In this document: positions 52,499 through 64,000 of the stretch, in pieces
How the letters are laid out: every line of letters begins with the position of its first letter
Numbering within the stretch: position 1 is the stretch's first letter
Assembly (NCBI GenBank): GCA_000499405.2
Contig: HG738138.1
Coordinates: 5,826,888 to 5,890,887, forward strand
Source of the DNA: Onchocerca volvulus
Taxonomy: Eukaryota; Nematoda; Chromadorea; Rhabditida; Onchocercidae
Length of the DNA stretch: 64,000 nucleotides
Direction: 5' to 3'
Position numbers and translations under genes: made by a program
Notes under the pieces: model-generated
The model's input: the letters and a program-made list of their open reading frames with translations, nothing else
The model's database searches: none
Told to the model about the DNA's origin: nothing

Positions 52499-55400
52499 AA
52501 ACTTAGAAATGCACTTTTAATTTGATTATTCAATCTTCATTTGAAATTCATTCCCATATTTTATCTCCTGTTTTTGACCCTGTGTTTCTTCCTATGTTGT
52601 TTTCTTCCTCAGTTTATCGTTAAAATATCAATAATTTTTGTACATATCCATAATTGTATCCTGAAAATTGTCCAGCAAGCGGTATTGTCGGTTATTTTGA
52701 TGTAATGCTCTGCTCAACTGAAAAGTATATTCGGGTATTTAATTTTTGTCTATTTTATTTCATTTGAAAGCTTGTGAATATTTGGTTTTTCATAGATATT
52801 TGTATTTGATGGTAACTGCGGAAAGAATATGCTTTGCTGAATAAAAAGCTGTACGCTCATTATTTATGAAAAAGCATTACACTGCTCTCATCACTAAACA
52901 AAAGCACTATACTACGGAGGATTACACTCATCACTACATTCACATTACACTTTTTAAGGAAAAACTTGAAATTTAGAAGTTTTTTCTTTTCGGGAAAGTG
53001 CTGATACACGAATTCATACAGAGGGAAAAACGCACATCTTTTTTCCAGGAAAATTCGGACAGTAAACTTGCACATTTTTGACTTGCTGTTGCGTATAAGG
53101 AAAGTTTTTCCTCCAGATAGGATGGCGCATATACGTAGAGGAGTGTTATCGCTCGAATCTTTTCCGATTGCAATCCGAATCGAAGCGCAGGAATCTAGGA
53201 GGGAAGATTGTCCATCATGCAGTTTCACTGAATCGCAACCAATATTTCGGTGAATTCGTAGTACATTAGTCGATTTCAATTGATCAAATAAATTTAACTC
53301 GGACGATAGAATCTGAAAGATACTATGGATAGTCCACAGGTATACACCCAGACTTGCTTAAAATAAGCTTAAACGTTAGATCACTGTTCTGATAGGCTAT
53401 GTCAGCAACGTTATACTCATCTAAGAGTAATTTTCGACTTCCGGAATTGTTGAGGTTTGTTTGTTGAAATCATTTTTTTTTATTTTTTTTTATTTGTAAC
53501 GAAATATCTCTTTAGTATGTAATCCTGAAATTATGGATGTGATTTGCTTTTTTAAAATTTTCGGCGCAGTAATTCTCATTTTTCCAGATTTTACATTATG
53601 GAGCACATTATTCTTGGACGAGCCGATAGAATTTTAAGTTAACAAGGGATGAGCTAATTGTGGTTAGTAATTTACGCAGTAGCATTCGTTTACTTTTTGA
53701 TGTGCATGGGTTATCTTCAAAAAATACGCCATTTATTTTTCGGTCAGTGATAAATTTCTTTTCCAATTTCAAACATCGTTATAGAAAAGTATTTGATCTA
53801 ATAATTACAGAATACTTGCAGCAATCACCATTTCTTCAATTTCTTCCAAGTTTATGTTATTTATCGAGATGGCAGTATCGTATTCAAAACACCTTAGTTT
53901 TCTAAACTAATACAGATCTAATAAATTCAAAAACATAAATTTCATGAAATTTCTTTCTCTCACATTTCATTGTAAGGCCAAACAATGTGCTTAAAATATT
54001 AAAATCATTACCATCTGGTGCTGCAATATAATATATGACATACAGTAGTACAGTTTGATGGTAGGTTACTGTTAATAGTTTAAGAGTGAAGAAATGAAGC
54101 AAGAATTTTATTAAAATTGAAAATAAAAGTGACAATTAAGCCAAGGTATATATAAGGAGCTATGATGGTCGTAGAAAGTAGAGCTTGAATTGGTGAAAAT
54201 TTGATGGTCCGAACTATAATTCTTTTGCATAGTAATAATGAGACAATGGAAGTTATGGATGATGATAATAATATAGCGAAAACAAATTATCGTCAACTTT
54301 TCGCTGAAATGGTAAAAATATTACTTTTTTTATGTTTTTCTTTTTTCATTTTATATCTTTTTGTCAAGAAATATGGTAGTACCAAATTAGTAGTAACAAT
54401 TTTTGTACTCATGCACTTAATGATAAGAGTTATCAGTACTATCTAATGGATTAATCACACTCTGATTTCGGCTTTGCACTATGAAAGATGATCATCTTGT
54501 TCACCTGGCCCTGATATTAAACCTATTTATCAAGACTGTGGAGAGTACTTGGTATTACCAGAAATTACTTCATAGTTTTGGCAGTTATCGATTTCTCATT
54601 CAATTTGTAATATATTCTTAATATCTTTGTATGTGCAGAAGCTTTACGACCATACATTGTCTTCTCAACTTTTCTTAGATTAACATCTCAACATCTTTCA
54701 TATTTCCAAGGATCTGATAGCTAAAATATACTGACATAATTTTAATTGTTCAGCTATCATCATCCACGCAGAAATGTTGGAACTAACCAGAAAACTTTAT
54801 GCAGTGCATTCGTCTTGTAACGTAAGAATTTACGATGCGAATCGCCTGGACATTTATTTTAACTTCTCTGTTGATCAAACTTTTTGGTTATTTATTTATA
54901 AAATTCAGTTTCAGTCCCAATTTCCTTCAGAGCTAAACTTGTATTTCTTCTTCAACCAGATGTGATATTCGATGTGAAGCCCACTGCAGCAGTTCTTTCA
55001 GGTAGAGTAATTTGAAAAAATGTTAGGTATCATATGTTCCAGCCTTAGATTAAAATGTTGAAGAATTTTTCAATTTTTTTTCTGTCAGTTGACAGATATT
55101 CATCTAAGAGATATTCACAATAATATCAATTTTATCACTCATTCTTTCTGTCACTCATAAATTAGAAATATTTCAGGGCTTTATTTAGACTGTCATGAAA
55201 GTTTAAGTTAATAATAGGTGTTGAGAATATTCTGTCTTGAGAATATTCGTAACATTCCTCGTCCAACATATACGAAGAAAATGAAATTTCTGGAGACATT
55301 TTTGCTAGCAGATATTTATTCTTCATGCTCAACCAAATCTTACCTGATCTAACTATTAATTTATTGTTTAGGAAGATGACCAGAGCTTGAATATGAAAAG

Positions 55401-56516
55401 AAGTTGTGATTTAAATAAAATTTTGTAAATAAAATTCGACAGTCTCAGGGCATTTGAAGCATCAAATCTAGGCATAAGCTATATGTTCATAAAAAAGGTC
55501 TTCAAACAGTATTGAGTGCATTAAAAGTAAAATAAGAAGTGACGAAAAAGACCAATTTCGTGCGATTTGAAATTTCCAATGATGAATCCTTCTCCACTGT
55601 ACTTGGCACACGAGATTCACACAGTAGTTCTAGTGAGTTGTCGTTATCCTTGTTTTTTTTTTTACATTTCTATCCATTACAAAACAATTTCCCATAAAGT
55701 ATAACTTTGGAGCTCGTTTATGGTACAAGCTTCTGTTATTTCAAATTAGAATAAGTGAAATACAATGATGGTACCTATCATAAAACTATGGATAGGTAGA
55801 AGAAAACTTTGAAATAAATTTTAGAGTGATCAAGATCCGAGCTTCGCAAGTGGTGCATAAATATTCCACTTAGTTATTTCGGTTTGAGGTTTCTAAGCCA
55901 TTATTCCATTGAAAAAATCGATTTGACAACTTTTTTAAAATTTTAGATCCATTTTTTCCTAAATTCACACTGCTACTAGCAATCGATTGGTGGAATCATG
56001 ATTCAAATTATTTTAGATTTAATCTGAATAAAATCAGTAAATATTTATGGAGAACTTTTAAAAATTTCATTGTCCTAGGTTCTATTCATTAATTACCTAC
56101 TAAAAGATTTATATGCTACTGGTTTTTTAAAATTTTCATATTTCAAATTCTGACTCGACTTTTTATATTCTTTCCACTTCATCAATATTAATGTTTTAGA
56201 AATTTGTAAATACATAAAATTTGACCGACGTTAACATTTTTCAAGAGTTCGTTTTTATCCGCATCATGACATGGACATTTGAATCAGGAAGTTTGTAAAT
56301 GACTGAACGCAAGCAGATAAAATTTTTATGCGGAATGCTTATCTAGATCTATCCAATTCTAATAACTCTTCTCATGTGGAAGAACGGATTCGACGAAGCG
56401 CTGAACTGTTTCCTTCTTTCTATAATTTGGGATTTGTAGAAGGAGTAATTCCATCAAGAGCGGCACTTTTCGAATAGTCGTCAGTGATTACGATGATGAT
56501 GATGAGCATCAAGAGT

Positions 56517-56939
56517 TCATTCTAGCCAATTTTGAGTTCTAGATTTCAAAGAAACCAATTTGACATTTTGAGTTTTAATGCTTCCGAAAAACATTATTTT
56601 GATTTTTTGATTGCACCATTTCCCTTCTTTTCCATTCTTGCACTTTGTTAAGATAATTTTTGATCCAATTCCCGAACCAGCTATAATTCTGTTTTCATTA
56701 GATATCATTACACTAATTTCCATGAAGTTTCAGAACTCTTGGATAAGATCATGATTATGATCAATGTGAACAAATAGTTGTGTATCAAATTGTGATATCT
56801 TTTTTGCAATAGATTTATCCGAAATTTGAGTATCTATTCGACCGAGTTCATTTTCGATGTATGACTCGAGATTATTAGATGCTGATATGATAGAAAGCAA
56901 TGCAGGATCAGTGCAAGAAGAAACGAGAATAACATGCAT
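56517..56939 (-). pseudogene. Two same-frame ORFs split by one TGA, hypothetical
   Basis: A 69-codon ATG frame (56939-56730, beginning MHVILVSSCTDPALLSIISA) is followed in the same frame by a TGA and then another open stretch of about 70 codons (to 56517, including GSGIGSKIILTKCKNGKEGK). Together about 142 codons hold one internal stop. This might be a decayed or single-stop gene, two exons of an unknown gene, or chance in AT-rich DNA. No family is recognised. Confidence 0.2.
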
Positions 56940-57116
56940 GTAATGAATTCGAGCATTTTGTCATCGCTTATGTTGTTGCTTGAGAAATATTATCGCGTAA
57001 GTTTCTATTATTATCATTGATTTCATATTTCATTAATATCATAGTTTATCTGAAAAATCTGGAATAGCAACTATCCCTCAATTCTTACTTTCAATGTAGA
57101 CCGAAAGAAATAGAAG

Positions 57117-57275
57117 ATGAAAATGAAGGTATCGAGTGCTAAAGGGTGTCAAACTCTTCCACTGGCATTCACCTTTCCACGCCAATTACGTGAAACTCAC
57201 GCGTTAATCAATGTAGCAGAGAAATCTCGAATTGTTCACAAATTTTGCATTTTCATTGCTGAAAGATTCAAATAA
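57117..57275 (+). CDS. Possible 52-codon small ORF
   Basis: A short ATG frame beginning MKMKVSSAKGCQTLPLAFTF and ending AERFK, with mixed, soluble-protein-like composition and an upstream in-frame stop. It has no homology I can name and lies about 1 kb upstream of TDP1. Chance is a real alternative. Confidence 0.15.
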   Translation: MKMKVSSAKGCQTLPLAFTFPRQLRETHALINVAEKSRIVHKFCIFIAERFK

Positions 57276-57360
57276 CACTATTATATTTGCATAATATACT
57301 TTTTTTTATATATACTTTTTTTTATATTCAATTATCTCAGCGTGGTTATCATTACACTTT

Positions 57361-57488
57361 CTTGTGTGAACAGTTGGCCGGTTTTTCTTTACATCTGTGA
57401 GAGATTGGCTGATTTTTCTTTGTATTTCTGAGTGATTGGTTAATTTTTCTTGTATTTGTGAGCGGTTGGCTGGTTTTTCTTCGTACTT
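57361..57488. repeat. Tandem repeat of about 32 bases, four copies
   Basis: Four imperfect copies of a unit like GTGAGAGATTGGCTGATTTT followed by TCTTTGTATTT. It reads as a repeated Lys/Asn/Thr/Gln-rich peptide on the minus strand, in a frame running 57669-57352, but there is no independent sign that it is translated. Confidence 0.85.
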
Positions 57489-58288
57489 TTTGACTTAAAT
57501 GTTGCCTTTGAATGATTATTTGTTTTGGGACGGGAGAGTGTTGCAAACTTATCGCGGGAAAAAAAAATTCCGTTAGGAGGGCAAATAGTTTATTGAGATG
57601 TCGAACAGCTAATCTGTAAACATTCCGAAGATCAAAACTGGAGTTCAGTAGGTCGTGACCGAAAACCAAAAATTTGCATCTTCTTCCAAGCTGCTTCTTA
57701 GTGACTTGAATAATACGTCGCTCCTAGTTATAGAACAGGGTAATATGGTACATCCATCAAAAAAACGTTAGGAAAGATAGGTGGTGAAACATAGACCTGA
57801 AATTATTTCTTAATTCCCGCCAAATGACAGTGTACCGTAAGTGATTCGGTGGCCCTCATTATGAGCTATTAGTTTGCAAACATCACATGCCTGATATTTT
57901 TGTGATAATAAATTAGTGGATTTAAAACCGATTTCAAATTCAATTCTAAACTTAAATTTCAATCTGGTGCCATTTAAAGCTAATTCCAGCAATTTCAGCC
58001 ATTTTAATCCTAAGTCTGAACGCACTTTGTACACAATCGCAAATCATCCCCGCGCTTATATACTGTACCTCTGCTCCCATGCAGTCTGGAATCCATGTAA
58101 GGTTGTAAGAAAGCAGCTAACCTGTGAAGCCGCGTTAAATCTGGTGTTGCCGCGCTTTGAACATGTAACTGTTGACTGTTTCTGTTTAGGTTTGTTGATT
58201 AGCGTTGCAAGGAATGAGTACTCGATTAAGTAGACAGATGTAAATTTTTTTTTTCTTCTGAAGATTCTGTTCCAGTGATGTTTCAAAG

Positions 58289-61200
58289 ATGAAGCGGTGT
58301 GTGAATGAGACTTCGACATGTGCGGGTCAAGAATCTGATGATCTTTGGTCAGAAGAGAAACGTGTGAGGCAAAATTGTTTGGCGGATAGGCTATATTTCA
58401 ATAAGGTTAATTTCAAGTTCTCACACGATCTTATAAGGTCACACTGTTTGAACATAAAAGTGTGTTATCTTGATTTTCTATCCCTGTTCGAACTTCTCAC
58501 TTCTCTAAAAGTATAGTCAGTAAAAAGTTTTCCACAAAAAATATATTGTTCATTTCAAAAACTTTAGAATTTAGAATTTGAAAGAAAGTTGAAATTGAAA
58601 CAGAAGATGGGAGGAGGGGTAAGGGAAATGAAAAGAGTGTATTGAGAAGGATTAAATCTTCCCCTTTTGTGCTGTCAACCAGTGAATATTTCGTTGTTGA
58701 GTCGTTATCCTCACCATTTGTTTTCAGGTTGTCGATCTAGCGGAACAGTACAATACCAATGCCTTTTCATTCTCGGAATTGCTGGAACTCATCTCGCCTG
58801 TAGCATCAATCCATTTCAATTTCATGATCGATCTTAATTGGTTGCTTTCGTAAGTACTTCGATATTATATTTGCTTAGAATATGCATCGTATTCCATTTT
58901 GAAAAAAGTTTCGAATAGGTATTTTGTAAATGTGATAAATTATGCATATCTTTTTGCTCTATGGTTTCGGGTTTCTTTGTTCATGTTTTCATCCTACGAA
59001 CCTTTGAGTTTCAATTCATAAATTATGAAATAAGAATGTGTCTATGTTGATTTTTACCATTGTCATGCTGATTTATGTAAAGCAGCTGCTTAGATATATT
59101 GGTTTTATTAACCCTATTATACTATAATCGAATATTAGTCCCAGATTTACTATTTATTGCGCATTAAACAGGTCTGGATATCTCATCGATCTTTTATTTT
59201 TCAATATTCTCTTATTTCATTATATCATTTAGGAACTCTTGGAACTTGAACTTTATATTAAAGTACGTTTTTGTTCTTTTAATTCTTTTTCAGGATGACT
59301 AATGACATATTTACTGTTGCCAATAGTAACTATATGGATTATAAGCCGTTGTGAATAAATGTGAAATAAGCTTAGGGCGTTTTATGATTTGCATTAGCTT
59401 TAAAGTTTGTTGACTATATTTAATTTTCATAAATGTTATCTCATTTATAGGCAGTATCCAGGTCGATTACGACAAGGACCAATTACACTAATTGTGGGTG
59501 AAAGAATGGGGACTGACTTCACAATGGTTAAAACTGCAGTAAAGCGATGCGCAGTAAATAACGTCAATGTTGGACGAGCACGTTTAGTGATACCTTTCGG
59601 GACGCATCATTCCAAAATTTCCATCTTTGAAAGCAGTAGCGGGAGAGTGCATATTATCATTGCAACTGCTAACTTAGTGGAAGACGATTGGAAATTCAAA
59701 ACCCAAGCATTTTACCATTGTAGTGGAAATGAAGTTAGTAGAATGCATATTACTCCTTAGTAATTGTTCTCCTGCCAGAGAATAATTAGAAGGAAATGGT
59801 TTACCCTTTAGCGCTATAATTTTCAAATGACATATATGGTCATGTCTAGTATAGGTTTTTTCTATTTTCTAGAGATGTGCTCTTATGACTGAGAGATTTA
59901 CTAGCAAAAGTACTAGGGAATCTTTTTAATGCTGTGACCATTTTCAGCTGGCTGCCGGTGATAGTTCCAACCGAAATGGGTCAGATTTCCAGACTGATTT
60001 AGTAAAATACTTGAACGAATATAAAACAAGTCAAGATTGGGGCCTTATCGAACACTGGAGAGATCGCATCGCTAACATTGACTTGTCCCATGTTAAGGCG
60101 CGAGTTGTTTACTCTGTACCAGGAGCTCATAAAGGTCATTTTATTTTAAAATCCCAGGTAGATTTTTATGAATTCAACGAAATATTTAATAATTATGGAT
60201 ATATACAAAACATTATGCATTGAAAAAGCTTTATAAATTTCGACAGCTTATAGATGTTCCAGATAATTATTTTTACGCGTCTCTTTATGAAAATTCTATA
60301 CAGTTTAAAGAAGGCACGTATTGTCATTTGTAACTTAAGACACAACAAAATCTTAGCAGATAATATCATAAACCTTCCTCAGAAGCCATTTGACCATTAT
60401 AATTGGTTTGTCTAGCTCAATCTTTCTGATGATTTCGGCGGTTTTTATGTTGATTCAAGGGTGTTATTTATGATAATTTAATTTCAGGCATTAAATTAAC
60501 AAAATATGGTCATCCAAGATTGCGTGTAATACTGAAGGAATTGTTTGGAAATGTGAAGATGGAGGATTTCACTTATCATGCTCAGTTTAGCTCATTTGGT
60601 AGTCTTGGAGCAGCACCGCAGTATTGGCTTACGGGACAATTTTTAAACAGCCTTTCAGGTGGTGCGGAAACAGGTCTGTTTAAAATTAATTATATTTTGA
60701 GAATATAGAATTTTCGAAGTTTGAAAAATGAGGTCCGCTTTGTTTTCATTAAGTCTGCTACTTTTGCAGATGATGGACACTTGCGAATTATCTATCCTTG
60801 TGTGGAAGACGTTCGTAATTCTAATGAAGGATACCAAGCAGGTGGCTCACTTCCTTACAATAATAGTGTAGCGATAAAACAGCCATATTTGCTTAATTTC
60901 ATGCACAAGTGGCGCAGTGATCATTTGGGGCGTTCTCGTGCTATGCCACACATCAAAACATATGCAGCTTTTGCTAAGAACTCTTTAAAACCATCTTGGT
61001 TACTTGTCACAAGTGCCAATCTTTCTAAGGTACCATTTAATCATTTCCTTTTACTGATTAACATTTAACCGAAAACAGCCATTTGAAAGCTACATTAAGC
61101 GGAATATTTTTATGATTATTATGATCAGTCTTTTTCAATTTTGATTGCATCTTGAACAGTGTGTAATTTTTTCAGGCAGCTTGGGGTGACTATCAATTAA

Positions 61201-61376
61201 AAAAAACGCAGTTAACCATTCGATCGTATGAATTTGGCTTGTTATTCATTGATTCTGAATCCTTGGATATGTTGCCATATGATTTACCTTTGACAAAATA
61301 TGATGACAACGACCGTGTATGGATAGTAGATAAAACATACAGGAAGCCAGATATATTCAAAAAAACCTGGCCGTAA
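58289..61376 (+). CDS. Tyrosyl-DNA phosphodiesterase 1 (TDP1)
   Basis: TDP1 hydrolyses 3'-phosphotyrosyl and related 3' adducts, removing trapped topoisomerase I peptides from DNA. Seven exons (58289-58405, 58728-58849, 59451-59733, 59948-60134, 60488-60673, 60770-61029, 61176-61376) give 451 residues. Both HKD motifs of the phospholipase D superfamily are intact: FGTHHSKISI (His133, Lys135) with Asn154 in IIIATANLVEDDW, and AMPHIKTYAAF (His359, Lys361) with Asn382 in LLVTSANLSKAAWGDYQ. Also seen are FSSFGSLGAAPQYWLTGQF, YPCVEDVRNSNEGYQAGGSL and YGHPRLRVIL. Compared with human TDP1 (608 residues) it lacks most of the disordered N-terminal region. Exon 4 must end at AAAG|GTCATT, a weak donor, to give PGAHKGIKLTKYGHPR; reading on to the better-looking CAG|GTAGAT leads to a stop. 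The ATG follows an acceptor-like CCAG by 13 bases. AATAAA at 61789-61794 is a possible poly(A) signal. Confidence 0.95.
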
Positions 61377-62969
61377 GTTATTTCTGCCAACATTATTTCT
61401 TCACGGTGCTACTGAACCGCCATATTTCGCGTACAGGATTAGTTCATCAACATCAGAGTTGAATTTTTAACTGTTGGTGGTTGTAATTCGTAACTTTTGC
61501 TTCTATTTGTCGTTGTAGACCAGAAGTTTGCTTTATTTAAATCAAGAGTAGAACTTCGGGAACGGAAATAGCTTACTGGACTTATTGAACGTTAAGTGTA
61601 GTAATAATTAGAAAGAATTATGTAAATGGTACCATATTAATGCCATACTGATTTTATCATCAGATATAAATCATCCTCTGCATTTGCATTTCTGAAAATC
61701 TTATCAGTTGATAAAGAAGCTCTTCTTTTGTCACTTAGGATTTACTCCATTATCACCAAAAGTGATTTGACATTATTTTTTGACTCTTAATAAAAAGAAC
61801 GACTTTGAATAAATCCTTCTGAATTTTCAATCTGAATTGTCCAGGTTGAGAATTTATTGAGATAAGGGATTGGCAGCTATTAGGCTGTGTTAATACTCGC
61901 TGGAATGGATATATATTTCACAAATCTTTGACCAGCTGGAAGAAGTTCACCAATCTCTATAAAGCCTGAGTCTAAATTACTGAAAACTAGTTAGCAGGCT
62001 ATAACTATAGCACTGCAAGCCTTTTCTTGAATTCAATGCATTACCGCTGCAGATGTAAAGTTTCACCACTGTTGCAAAAACGGATTGCATTGAATTATCG
62101 GACAGTTCTGGTGATCCTGATGGTTGATAAATAAAATGGCAGTAATATATGAAATCAGTATCCATTATTATAATGATTGATATATTCAATGCACAGAAAT
62201 GTGTCAACTATTCCAATTCCCTTGTAATGTGTCAAAATGTATACCTGTAAATAAATTTAATATATCTTATTTTCCTGAATACTTTATGAATAAATTATGC
62301 CTGTTTGCTTATTCAATCCTGACTATTGTGGATATCAACATATATCTTTCAAAATATGAAAAAAATTTTAATGTTACAGATGAGATAGAAGAGAGATGTA
62401 GCATTTCGAAAATTTATGTTTACGTGAAGAAGTGGAATTATAAGAAATGAAACGATGTAGTACCACTTGAAATATAACTTGTTTGTGTAATCTAATCCAG
62501 AATTACATTGCCTAAATATGAATTGGAAATTAGAATTATATGAGGTTCACGTCTTTGTCTATCTGTAACTGCTTTCATTTTTGATTTCCGATACCTAGAT
62601 TGTTTTGATGGTTATCCAAGCTGTTGTGATTATGTGCCAGACCCCTTATTTCATTCTTATGCTTATTTTAATTTTAATCGTATTTGAAAGAGTAGATTAG
62701 ATTTTAAGCCTTTGCAATAAATTGATAGCAAAGATTGCTTGTTTTAGTATTTAAACTTGTTTGGTGCAAAATTAAGTAATATGGAACAATTGCCTGTTCC
62801 ATACTACTGAATGCAGTGCCACATTTTTTCAAAATATTTCGGAAAAAATATTGTTTATAGTTGATATGAGGGAAAAATTCAAGAGTGATTTGGTATAAGG
62901 AATTAGAGAGCACATATTCGTCTGGTTCCTGTTGTCTTTGTTAAAAGAAATCGTTTCAAATCTTGCAGT
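61377..62969. other. TDP1-SENP8 spacer
   Basis: About 1.6 kb holding the TDP1 3' UTR (AATAAA at 61789-61794) and the protease 5' flank. An acceptor-like TCTTGCAG ends at 62968, one base before the next ATG. The open frames at 62199-62450 (+) and 61977-62207 (-) have no family or splice support. Confidence 0.55.
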
Positions 62970-62970
62970 A
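62961..62970 (+). promoter_or_regulatory. Probable spliced-leader acceptor one base before the SENP8 ATG
   Basis: AAATCTTGCAG|T then ATG: a consensus-like 3' splice site with no upstream donor or coding exon apparent. This is best explained by trans-splicing of a spliced leader, which is common in nematodes. Confidence 0.5.
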
Positions 62971-64000
62971 TGGCGAAATCGGGGAGGTGTGTCCTTTCAT
63001 TTGGTGATACTGTACTTTATGAGGCTGATTTGAGAGCGCTGGAAAATGGACGATGGCTTAGTGATCCCGTTATTTCGTTCGCATTCGAATATCTCCACGA
63101 GAAAACGCTGGATGATACTAGGAAAAGCAAAGTTTGTTTGCACCTACATCATTCTTATTCGTCAAAAAAGACTATATTTAGCTGTAAGTCGTTGAGGTAA
63201 TCTAATGAAAAATATTTTCGCGACTTAATACTGTTCGCAATGAATTGACGGTCAGCGGTAGGATAGTGGGAGTGTTCTGTACCAACATGATGAGACGATG
63301 GCTTGTCAAAGAGTCGAGATCATGATAGTCAAAACAAAAAGGTAAGCAGTTGTTAGTTTCAGATTTCGTTTATAAATGCAGCAGTATGTCAGCTAATTAA
63401 GCTAACTAGCGAAATAGAAGTGGTGGAACTGCTCGATCAGCTTACACTTAAAGAAAAAGAGCATGTCATTTTCGTTGTGAACGACCATGACGATCCGTCT
63501 AGGAGCGGTGGAAGTCATTGGTCGTTGCTTATATGTCGGCGGGTTCTTCGACCTCATTTTCTAATCATTGATAGCGCGCAGGGGACCAGTTCAGCAAATC
63601 GAAAACCTACGGATAAGGTATATAGCTCTTGAAACTATAAAAAGAAGCTTCTGAAGACACGAAATTACATCATATATTGGTACTCCTAACCACTTGCAAT
63701 GGGAATAGTAAAATAATGTTCAAGAAATCATACCGTATGCGAACTGTAAAGAACTAACAACATTATATTTGCATAACATGTTGGTCTATTGGCAGGGCAG
63801 AAAAAAAATTATATTTTAATGTAACTGTAATGAAAAATTAAATGTCTCCTGTCCAATCATAAAAAAATTGGAATTGTAGAATCAGTTAAAAAACTAACGC
63901 CAAAACAGCATATTATATTCTGCTTACAAGGTCCTATTTGGAATTGGTGCTAGAAATCATTGAATTATCAAGTATTGAAGTAATTTTCGTTTTTTTTCAT
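62970..64000 (+). CDS. NEDD8-specific protease, SENP8/NEDP1 (Ulp family), 3' partial
   Basis: This C48-family cysteine protease processes NEDD8 precursor and removes NEDD8 from targets. Exons 62970-63131 (54 codons) and 63363-63617 (85 codons) join in phase 0. Features are the substrate-side motif LENGRWLSDPVISFAFEYL, then FINAAVCQLIKLTSE, the catalytic His in GGSHWSLLICRR (His106) and the catalytic Asp in HFLIIDSAQG (Asp124). The nucleophile Cys (the D-C-G motif) and the oxyanion Gln should lie in a later exon. The last supported exon ends at a GTATAT donor at 63618, and no further exon was found up to the window edge, so the gene is cut by the window. C. elegans ULP-3 is the probable counterpart. 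The GGSHW context and short N-terminus separate it from the larger SUMO proteases. Confidence 0.9.

Larger units (their letters stand above)
52499..58288. other. Gene-poor interval between BTAF1 and TDP1
   Basis: This contains the BTAF1 3' UTR (AATAAA at 52840-52845) and about 5.4 kb without a recognised gene. A patch near 53050-53240 is more GC-rich than its surroundings and open in several frames, but nothing familiar was seen. Small open frames at 56517-56939 (-) and 57117-57275 (+), and a tandem repeat at 57361-57488, are listed separately. A CCAG acceptor ending at 58275 marks the likely start of the TDP1 mature mRNA. Confidence 0.5.

Noticed and set aside
52973..53279. Overlapping open frames in a GC-richer patch after BTAF1.
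   Set aside because: No frame shows a recognisable domain, splice structure or retroelement motif. Kept only as a note in the intergenic entry.
57916..58233. 105-codon plus-strand frame just upstream of TDP1.
   Set aside because: It begins in repetitive Asn/Phe/Leu-rich sequence from AT-rich DNA, has no family similarity, and ends before the acceptor that marks the TDP1 leader.

Overview
This window is AT-rich eukaryotic DNA. Its genes are split into many short exons with nematode-style splice signals (acceptors such as TTTTCAG, donors GTAAGT/GTGAGT). The protein set and gene structures fit a parasitic clade III (filarial-like) nematode, but the species cannot be fixed from the sequence alone. 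No bacterial operon, CRISPR array, rRNA or tRNA gene was recognised.

Layout. 0.99-4.56 kb (-): exons of an unidentified membrane-protein gene, with a coherent 3' end. 5.3-10.4 kb (-): a STAT transcription factor. 10.8-12.9 kb (+): RACK1, divergent from STAT across a 357-base spacer. 13.6-14.4 kb (+): TSR2-like pre-rRNA processing protein. 15.4-24.5 kb (-): a PDZ-GEF/RapGEF (C. elegans PXF-1 type) with two cyclic-nucleotide-binding-like domains, RasGEF-N, PDZ, RA and RasGEF domains. 26.8-31.3 kb (-): quiescin sulfhydryl oxidase (QSOX). 31.3-39.9 kb: a gene-poor stretch with a decayed Ty3/gypsy retrotransposon relic (37.3-38.5 kb, -). 39.9-52.5 kb (+): BTAF1/Mot1, the SNF2-family ATPase acting on TBP. 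52.5-58.3 kb: gene-poor. 58.3-61.4 kb (+): tyrosyl-DNA phosphodiesterase 1. 62.97 kb to the window end (+): the 5' part of a NEDD8-specific SENP8-type protease.

The genes are conserved eukaryotic housekeeping and signalling genes and do not form one pathway. RACK1 and TSR2 both serve the small ribosomal subunit and lie tandemly 716 bases apart. STAT and RACK1 share a divergent promoter interval. QSOX and BTAF1 diverge across the 8.6 kb gap. Several start codons lie 1-60 bases after a 3'-splice-like AG, as expected for spliced-leader trans-splicing.

Exon borders were read by eye from frame, GT/AG sites and family conservation. The borders of RACK1, TSR2, TDP1 and SENP8 are close to exact. Those of STAT, RapGEF, QSOX and BTAF1 are given as gene spans with key exons described. 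I found no convincing undescribed biological system. The most notable items are the unidentified membrane-protein gene, the gypsy relic, and the apparently non-cAMP-binding regulatory domains of the RapGEF.
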